Positions 5,582-9,402 of a stretch of 9,402 bases of DNA are shown here, in pieces. The DNA is from Myxococcales bacterium (GTDB lineage: Bacteria > Myxococcota > Myxococcia > Myxococcales > Anaeromyxobacteraceae): NCBI GenBank assembly GCA_021779335.1, contig JAJYAW010000081.1:1-9402 (forward strand), written 5' to 3'. The stretch's first letter is position 1; the number at the start of each line of letters is the position of its first letter. The notes beneath the pieces are model-generated. The model had not been told where the DNA came from and searched no databases. It worked only from the letters and a program-made list of their open reading frames with translations. The position numbers were made by a program, and so were the translations under genes.

Positions 5582-5841
5582 GGCGCCCCTTTCCGGCCCG
5601 CCACCTCGTGCGCCTCGGCGAGCACCTCGCTCGTCTCGGTGCCCGGCACGTCCAACTGGTCAAAGTCACGACCGGCCAACAGGTCGCGGAGCTTGAAAGC
5701 TCGCGCCTCCAACTTGGCGATCTCCCCCTTGCGCTCCTTGACCAGCTCGGCCAGGTCGGCCCGCTTCCGGTCGATGCGGTCGAGCACCGCGCCGAGCTCG
5801 CGGCCTATCTCGGCGGCCGGCGTCGCCCTGGGGCGGCTCAC
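5578..5841 (-). CDS. 87-aa coiled-coil protein coupled to the recombinase
   Basis: The GTG start at 5841 overlaps the upstream stop (GTGA) and its stop overlaps the recombinase ATG (ATGA), strongly supporting these limits. Residues 10-55 (AEIGRELGAVLDRIDRKRADL and on to EIAKLEARAFKLRDLL) are a long heptad-like charged helix, followed by an acidic tail (DFDQLDVPGTETSEVLAEAHEV). There is no membrane segment or Cys. The function is unknown. The tight coupling suggests it is made together with the recombinase and could assist it. Confidence 0.75.
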   Translation of the reverse strand: MSRPRATPAAEIGRELGAVLDRIDRKRADLAELVKERKGEIAKLEARAFKLRDLLAGRDFDQLDVPGTETSEVLAEAHEVAGRKGAP

Positions 5842-6020
5842 GGCGCCCCGTCCTTCCTGTGCCGAACCTCGGACCCGGTGCCGCGGCACCTCGGGCAGTC
5901 CCCGCGCCGGCACGGCGCGAGCGGGTCCACGACGGCCGAGACCACCTGCGCCAGCGCCGCGCCGGCCGCCAGCATGAGCAGGCAGGCCCACAGAGGGTGC
6001 TCGAAGGCGAGCGCCATCAT
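5838..6020 (-). CDS. 60-aa membrane protein with C-terminal CxxxxCxxC knuckle
   Basis: The ATG at 6020 overlaps the upstream stop (ATGA). Residues 9-31 (PLWACLLMLAAGAALAQVVSAVV) form one membrane helix. The tail carries C37, C42 and C45 (CRRGDCPRCRGTG), a possible metal-binding or zinc-ribbon half site, and ends in a basic HRKDGAP. The stop overlaps the start of the 87-aa gene. A longer frame exists upstream, but it overlaps the 96-aa gene and is Arg/Ala-rich shadow. Function is unknown. Confidence 0.65.
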   Translation of the reverse strand: MMALAFEHPLWACLLMLAAGAALAQVVSAVVDPLAPCRRGDCPRCRGTGSEVRHRKDGAP

Positions 6021-6307
6021 GACCGCGTCCTCGGCCGGCAGTAGAGCCCGCAGCCCTCGCACTGCTCCCACGGGCCAGGCGGCCAGGTTCCGCGCTCCGC
6101 GGGCGGCTTCTCGACGGCGCGCCACCGGTGGTCGCCGCCGGCCCGGCACGGATCGCGGTTCACGGCGCCTCTAGCGATTCGGTCCTTGACCTGGCCGAGC
6201 AGCTCCAGGGCGTGCGCGGCCGTCGGCGCGCGGGCGGTTCGCCGCCCGGCCTCGCGACGGGCGACGATGCCGGGACACAGGTCGTCCTGGATGTCGGAGG
6301 CCTTCAC
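6017..6307 (-). CDS. 96-aa protein with zinc-ribbon-like C-terminus
   Basis: The GTG start overlaps the stop of the preceding gene (GTGA) and the stop overlaps the next ATG. The N-terminal half is helical (MKASDIQDDLCPGIVARREAG, ALELLGQVKDRIARG). The C-terminal half has C54, H60, C83, C86 and C90 around RWRAVEKPPAERG and PGPWEQCEGCGLYC. This spacing suggests a small zinc-binding domain. The low-bias, protein-like residues and the coupling on both sides support it as real. No family is recognised. Confidence 0.7.
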   Translation of the reverse strand: MKASDIQDDLCPGIVARREAGRRTARAPTAAHALELLGQVKDRIARGAVNRDPCRAGGDHRWRAVEKPPAERGTWPPGPWEQCEGCGLYCRPRTRS

Positions 6308-6555
6308 GCGGTGGTCCTCCGGCTGGCCGCGACGTCCTCACCGCGGAGCCTCGGGGTGGAGGCCGGCACGGCCATGGTGCCGCACCCGAACCTGCACACA
6401 TGGAACCGCACCGAGCGGTAGCCCTTGGCGTGCAGTTGACCCACCTGTTCGAACGCGTCGCGGCGCCGGTGCCGGCGCAGCAACCAGCACAGGGCGGCTC
6501 GCCACCAGACGCGCGGGATGCGGGCGGGGTCGATGGAGGGGCGTGGGCTACGCAT
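6304..6555 (-). CDS. 83-aa basic hypothetical protein with CxxxC
   Basis: The ATG at 6555 has GGAGG 6 nt upstream and overlaps the stop of the preceding gene by 8 bp. The product is basic: RVWWRAALCWLLRRHRRRDAF at residues 15-35 is an aromatic, positively charged helix, and FHVCRFGCGTMAV carries C54 and C58. The C-terminus is Arg/Thr-rich. No known family is recognised. It is a member of the right-hand coupled operon. Confidence 0.65.
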   Translation of the reverse strand: MRSPRPSIDPARIPRVWWRAALCWLLRRHRRRDAFEQVGQLHAKGYRSVRFHVCRFGCGTMAVPASTPRLRGEDVAASRRTTA

Positions 6556-6892
6556 GGCGCGCCTCCTTCCGGCTGCGCTCCCAGGCGATGATGGCTCGGC
6601 GGACCGCCTCAACCATGGCCAGGTCGCGCCGGTTCGCCGCGGCGCGGCCGACGATGCCGAAGGGCAGGGACGCCTGCGCGGCCCACCTGGCGGCGAGGGC
6701 GCCGCCGGGGTTCTTCACCGCGGTCACGGTGAATCCGAGCTGCACCGCGTCGGGCGGCAGCTCCGCCAGGGCGACGCCGAGCGTCGGCCGGGCGGTCACC
6801 TCTCCGCAGGCGCAGTCGGGGTCGGACCCGTCGCAGCCGCTCGGGGCAGGCGGGGCGAAGTCGTGGCAGTCGCAGCCGGCCCGCCCGCACAT
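6548..6892 (-). CDS. Cys-rich small protein, probably 5'-truncated
   Basis: Read from the first available ATG the product is 114 aa: MCGRAGCDCHDF, a second Cys cluster (C20, C27, C29), then a folded-looking region (GFTVTAVKNPGGALAARW) and a helical C-terminus (LAMVEAVRRAIIAWERSRKEA). The ATG has no good ribosome site. The same frame stays open upstream and reads CARPNCGHPAAAH, which together with CGRAGCDCHDF forms a C-C-H-H ... C-C-C metal-binding layout seen in small actinobacterial and phage proteins. No ATG, GTG or TTG lies in that upstream stretch. The true N-terminus may therefore have been cut off, for example by integration, or the gene may use an unusual start. It would be the first gene of the right-hand operon. 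Confidence 0.6.
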   Translation of the reverse strand: MCGRAGCDCHDFAPPAPSGCDGSDPDCACGEVTARPTLGVALAELPPDAVQLGFTVTAVKNPGGALAARWAAQASLPFGIVGRAAANRRDLAMVEAVRRAIIAWERSRKEARHA

Positions 6893-6952
6893 GGGGACCG
6901 AGGTCCCGAAGCGGTGGGCGGCGGCCGGGTGACCGCAGTTCGGGCGAGCGCA

Positions 6953-7080
6953 CGGGGTGGCGCCCGTGACGACGGATTCCGCGCTTGACCGGCCTCCCCC
7001 TGAACCGCTAGAAACTGCCCCGTTTCCGTGGTTCGGCTTCCTTGTCCCCCAAACTCCAGTCGGAATGATCCTCCGCAGCG
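6953..7080. other. Junction region between element and chromosome, no gene seen
   Basis: This stretch lies between the start-less Cys-rich frame and the tRNA promoter and is visibly less GC-rich at 7000-7080. It contains no credible gene. On the minus strand GGGGGAGG (7000-6993) resembles a ribosome site, but no start codon follows. On the + strand TTGACC (6985) and TAGAAA (7009) with an 18-nt spacer could be a weak promoter reading toward the tRNA. The right attachment site of the element is probably here or just to the left. I could not identify the core because the left end is outside the window. Confidence 0.4.
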
Positions 7081-7109
7081 TTGACTGCCGCAGCGCGGGA
7101 GGGTACAGA
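7081..7109 (+). promoter_or_regulatory. Sigma-70-type promoter of tRNA-Glu
   Basis: TTGACT (7081-7086) and TACAGA (7104-7109) are separated by exactly 17 nt. Transcription would begin at about 7116, some 8 nt before the mature tRNA 5' end. The promoter is intact and adjacent to the tRNA, so any element insertion lies upstream of it. Confidence 0.8.
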
Positions 7110-7123
7110 AGGCGCCGGTTCGT

Positions 7124-7198
7124 GGCCCCTTAGTCTAGCGGTTAGGACGTCGCCCTCTCACGGCGAAGACATGGGTTCGATTCCCGTAGGGGTCACCA
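7124..7198 (+). tRNA. tRNA-Glu (anticodon CUC)
   Basis: A full cloverleaf folds. The acceptor is GGCCCCT with AGGGGTC (one G-U), the D arm GTC/GAC around TAGCGGTTAG, and the anticodon stem TCGCC/GGCGA around loop CTCTCAC with anticodon CTC. A 4-nt variable loop precedes the T arm ATGGG-TTCGATT-CCCGT. CCA is encoded. It decodes GAG and is followed by a strong terminator. It is intact, with no duplicated 3' end visible in the window. Confidence 0.97.
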
Positions 7199-7944
7199 TC
7201 TTGCCCCGCCAGCCCTCGTCCAGCTGGCGGGGTTTTTCTTTGGCCGGCGCGTCCCGGCCCCCGGCGCGCCCAGAGGCGGAAGCCGCCCACGAACGCGTTG
7301 GCGTTGTCGCCGGCGCGGCACCCCGGCGGCAGCGCCTTCAGCTCGTGGACGTTGCCGCCCCCGAGCACCACGTCGTCCGGCTCCAGCGCGGCGATGAAGC
7401 GGGCCACCACGTCCTCGACGCGCCGGCGCCACCGCCTCCTGCCGGCCCGCCGCAGGCCGCGGAGCCCCACGTAGTCCTCGTAGGTGCCCTTCCGGTAGGG
7501 GAGGTGCCCGAGCTCCATCGGCTCGACCACGCCGTCGACCACCATGGCGGAGCCGAGGCCCGTCCCCAGCCCCAGGAAGAGCATCTTCCCGCCCCGGTAG
7601 CTCCCCAGCGCCTGCATGGCCGCGTCGTTGACGACCACCACCGGCCGGCCGAAGGCCTCGCGGAAGTCGAAGCCCACCCAGCCCGGCCCCAGGTTGTGCG
7701 GCTCCGCGACCGGCCGGCCGTGCAGCACCGGCCCCGGGAAGCCGACCGAGACCACGTCGAAGGTCCAGCCCGCGGCGAGCCGGAGGACGCCGGCGACCGC
7801 CTGGCGCGCCGTGAGCCGCGGCCCGGAGTCGAACCGCCGGGGCCGCCGCGCCCCGGTGACCAGGAGCTTCACGTGGGTGCCGCCCACGTCGACGGCCAGG
7901 ACCCTCGGCGCCCGGCGGGTGGTTCGCCCGGCCACGCGGCTCAC
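7135..7944 (-). CDS. ROK-family sugar kinase, polyphosphate-glucokinase-like
   Basis: It phosphorylates a hexose, probably glucose, using ATP and/or polyphosphate. Residues 16-26 (LAVDVGGTHVK) are the phosphate-1 motif. GFPGPV is at 68-73, N106-D107 (VVVNDAAMQALG) carry the catalytic base, and GLGTGLGSAMV at 125-135 is the second phosphate loop. ELGHLPYRKGTYEDYVG at 144-160 matches the polyphosphate glucokinase form, which lacks the CxCGxxGCxE zinc motif of other ROK proteins. The GTG start at 7944 overlaps the glcF stop (GTGA). The recognisable family sequence ends near GDNANAFVGGFRLW (about 7270). The frame then runs on without a stop through the tRNA terminator and antisense through most of the tRNA, to TAG at 7135. 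The last 40 or so residues are thus antisense RNA-gene sequence. Confidence 0.85.
   Translation of the reverse strand: MSRVAGRTTRRAPRVLAVDVGGTHVKLLVTGARRPRRFDSGPRLTARQAVAGVLRLAAGWTFDVVSVGFPGPVLHGRPVAEPHNLGPGWVGFDFREAFGRPVVVVNDAAMQALGSYRGGKMLFLGLGTGLGSAMVVDGVVEPMELGHLPYRKGTYEDYVGLRGLRRAGRRRWRRRVEDVVARFIAALEPDDVVLGGGNVHELKALPPGCRAGDNANAFVGGFRLWARRGPGRAGQRKTPPAGRGLAGQDGDPYGNRTHVFAVRGRRPNR
7204..7241 (+). terminator. Rho-independent terminator after tRNA-Glu
   Basis: A perfect 10-bp stem CCCCGCCAGC (7204-7213) / GCTGGCGGGG (7223-7232) with a 9-nt loop is followed by TTTTTCTTT. It starts 6 nt after the tRNA CCA. The kinase gene on the opposite strand reads through it antisense. Confidence 0.95.
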
Positions 7945-9218
7945 TCCGCGTCCGGCGCCGCGGCGCCGCGGAGCGAGGCGTCGAGGATCTCGATGGGCTG
8001 CGCGGCGCGGACGGCGGCGCCGCGGGCGCGCAGGTGGCGCTGGATGTGCAGCGTGCAGCCCGGGTTGGCGCTGGCGAGCCAGCCCGCGCCGGTGCCGAGG
8101 AGCGCCTCGGCCTTGCGGGCCCCGATGAGGTCGGCGCTGGCGGGCTGGACCAGGTTGTAGATGCCGGCGCTGCCGCAGCACTGGTCGCCGCTGGGGATCT
8201 CGACGAGGTCCAGGCCGGGGATGGCCTGGAGCAGCGCCCGCGGCGCCGCGGTGATCCGCTGGGCGTGACCGAGGTGGCAGGGGGAGTGGTAGGCCACCCG
8301 GGCCCGGAGCGGGTGGCGCTCGGCGCGCGCCGGCAGCGAGTGGGCCAGCTCGTTCACGTCGCGGACCTTCCCGGCGAAGGCGGCGGCGCGCGGCTCGAAG
8401 GCGTCCCCCTCGAAGAGCCGCTGGCAGTCCTTGAGGTGCGAGCCGCAGCCCGCCGAGTTGACGACCACCACGTCCAGCTCGACGGCCTCGAAGCGCTCGA
8501 CGAGCGCCCGCACCATGGCCCGCGCCTCCTCGAGCCGCCCGGCGTGGGCGGAGAGGGCGCCGCAGCACCCCTGGCCCGGCGGCACCACCACCTCGCACCC
8601 CTCGCTGGCCAGCACCCGGGCCGTGGCCGCGTTCACGTTGGGGAAGAAGACGCCCTGCACGCAGCCGGTCACCAGCCCCACGCGCAGCCGCCGCTCCCCG
8701 GCGGCGGGCCAGGCCGCCGGGAGGCCGGGCGCCAGGCTGGCCAGGCCGATGCGCGGCGCCAGGGCGTCGAGCGCGGCCAGCCGCGAGGAGAGGAGCCGCA
8801 GCAGGCCGGTGGTCCGGAGGAGCCACTGCAGCCCGCTGCGCTGGTAGAGGAGCAGCAGGGCCGCCGCCACCCGCAGCCGGGCCGGGTAGGGGAAGAGGGC
8901 GAAGAGCAGGGCGCGGTGCAGCCGGTCGGCCGGGCCGCGCGGCAGGTCGCGCTCCCGCTGGTGGCGCGCCGCCTCGATGATCCGGTCGTAGCGCACGCCG
9001 GAGGGGCAGGAGCCCAGGCAGGCCATGCAGCCGAGGCAGCGGTCGAGGTGGAGCGCCACCTCCTCGTCCATCGCCAGGCCGCGGTCGCGGACGCTGCGCA
9101 ACAGGTCGATGCGGCCGCGGGGCGAGTCCATCTCCTCGCCCCAGCTGATCCAGGTGGGGCAGGTGGGCAGGCAGAACCCGCAGTGGACGCAGTCGTCGAG
9201 GTGGCCGCGCGCGGTCAT
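7941..9218 (-). CDS. glcF: Glycolate oxidase iron-sulfur subunit (GlcF-like), 425 aa
   Basis: The protein passes electrons from the FAD subunits of glycolate (or related 2-hydroxyacid) dehydrogenase at the inner membrane face. Two 4Fe-4S binding motifs are complete: C10-C13-C16-C20 (CVHCGFCLPTCP) and C61-C64-C67-C71 (CLGCMACLGSCP). Two cysteine-rich CCG-type domains follow, marked by GCCGALSAHAG with NSAGCGSHLKDC, and YHSPCHLGHAQR with DQCCGSAGIYNL and NPGCTLHIQRHL. Length and order match GlcF. The ATG begins directly after the stop of the FAD-subunit gene with a G-rich ribosome site, and the stop overlaps the kinase start, giving one operon. Other members of the family (heterodisulfide-reductase or lactate-utilisation subunits) are less likely given the GlcE-type neighbour. 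Confidence 0.93.
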   Translation of the reverse strand: MTARGHLDDCVHCGFCLPTCPTWISWGEEMDSPRGRIDLLRSVRDRGLAMDEEVALHLDRCLGCMACLGSCPSGVRYDRIIEAARHQRERDLPRGPADRLHRALLFALFPYPARLRVAAALLLLYQRSGLQWLLRTTGLLRLLSSRLAALDALAPRIGLASLAPGLPAAWPAAGERRLRVGLVTGCVQGVFFPNVNAATARVLASEGCEVVVPPGQGCCGALSAHAGRLEEARAMVRALVERFEAVELDVVVVNSAGCGSHLKDCQRLFEGDAFEPRAAAFAGKVRDVNELAHSLPARAERHPLRARVAYHSPCHLGHAQRITAAPRALLQAIPGLDLVEIPSGDQCCGSAGIYNLVQPASADLIGARKAEALLGTGAGWLASANPGCTLHIQRHLRARGAAVRAAQPIEILDASLRGAAAPDAE

Positions 9219-9402
9219 CTAGATCCCCCCCACGAAGCGCCCGGGGGCGAGGCGGCCCTCGGGATCGAGCCGGGCCTTGAGCCGCCGCATGACCGCGAGC
9301 GAGGCCGGCGGCGCGCCCCAGGCGTCGAGGCCGGCGCGCACCTCGGGCGGCGCGGCGGCGAGGGTGAGCGAGCCGCGCAGCGCCTCCAGGGCGGACCGCG
9401 CC
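9219..9402 (-). CDS. glcE: Glycolate oxidase FAD-binding subunit (GlcE-like), C-terminal end only
   Basis: Only the last 60 residues are in the window. The tail SLAVMRRLKARLDPEGRLAPGRFVGGI is the typical ending of FAD-linked oxidases of the GlcD/GlcE type, where Asp-Pro-x-Gly-x-Leu-x-Pro-Gly-Arg-Phe contacts the FAD domain. The TAG stop directly abuts the glcF ATG, so the two are translationally coupled. GlcE is favoured over GlcD by the gene order before glcF and the short RF-GG ending. The 5' part lies beyond the right edge. Confidence 0.8.
   Translation of the reverse strand, partial: ARSALEALRGSLTLAAAPPEVRAGLDAWGAPPASLAVMRRLKARLDPEGRLAPGRFVGGI

Larger units (their letters stand above)
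1..6960. mobile_element. Integrated tailless-phage-like element (partial; right end approximate)
   Basis: The block contains, on the minus strand, a packaging-type P-loop ATPase, a 438-aa capsid candidate, at least five small membrane-segment proteins, a VapBC-like pair, a serine recombinase and a string of tiny overlapping Cys-rich genes, plus one divergent HTH gene. Genes are closely packed and many are joined by 4-bp stop/start overlaps, as in phage genomes. No terminase, portal, tail or head-maturation protease is seen. The flanking block to the right is ordinary chromosome (tRNA-Glu, ROK kinase, glycolate oxidase). The element continues past the left edge, so replication genes and the left attachment site cannot be judged. 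The right boundary is placed between the last prophage-type gene and the tRNA promoter, roughly 6950-7080. Alternatives are a defective remnant or a plasmid-like integrative element. Confidence 0.72.

Noticed and set aside
6964..6975. 12-bp repeat ccgtgacgacgg, also at positions 1-12
   Set aside because: The left copy lies inside a coding frame, and 12-mers of this composition recur by chance in such GC-rich DNA, so it is not a credible att core.
7011..7026. Small inverted repeat GAAAC ... GTTTC
   Set aside because: It has only 5 bp of pairing around a 6-nt loop, too weak to call an operator or terminator.
7124..7198. tRNA-Glu as the attachment site of the element
   Set aside because: The tRNA is complete with its own promoter between it and the element, the element lies on its 5' side, and no partial tRNA copy is seen in the window.
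7081..8160. Long + strand frame across the tRNA and opposite the kinase and glcF
   Set aside because: It runs through the promoter, tRNA and terminator and reads as Arg/Pro/His-rich filler against two well-recognised genes.

Overview
The window is very GC-rich and holds two blocks. From about position 7081 to the right end is ordinary chromosome: a tRNA-Glu(CUC) with its own promoter and Rho-independent terminator on the + strand, facing a minus-strand operon of a glycolate-oxidase FAD subunit (3' end only), a glycolate-oxidase iron-sulfur subunit (GlcF-like) and a ROK-type sugar kinase resembling polyphosphate glucokinase. The composition and these genes suit a high-GC proteobacterium or myxobacterium; Anaeromyxobacter is a reasonable guess, but this rests on composition and gene type only.

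From the left edge to about 6950-7080 is a mobile element that I read as part of an integrated tailless phage. Almost all its genes lie on the minus strand, so transcription runs right to left. The right part (6950-4925) is an operon of five tiny, mostly Cys-rich or coiled-coil proteins followed by a small serine recombinase, each gene joined to the next by a 4-8 bp stop/start overlap. Next comes an intergenic segment with a strong hairpin nested between inverted and direct repeats (4821-4928), then a VapBC-like toxin-antitoxin pair, then a single + strand helix-turn-helix gene.

The left part (3884 to 1 and beyond) looks like a virion module. In order it holds a tail-anchored membrane protein, a 57-aa protein, a Pro-rich, charged and partly hydrophobic 182-aa protein, a 211-aa P-loop ATPase of packaging type, a 61-aa single-span membrane protein, a 438-aa major-capsid candidate, a 94-aa membrane protein and another membrane-type protein cut by the window edge. 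A packaging-type ATPase close to one ~440-aa capsid-sized protein, surrounded by small membrane proteins, with no tail, portal or terminase genes in view, is the layout of membrane-containing double-jelly-roll phages (PRD1/PM2-like, Varidnaviria). The capsid call rests on context, size and composition, not on a motif I can point to.

The HTH protein and the recombinase probably govern lysogeny and integration or resolution, and VapBC may stabilise the element. The left end of the element is outside the window. The right end is probably close to a Cys/His-rich gene that seems to have lost its start codon (6892-6952), between the prophage operon and the tRNA promoter.
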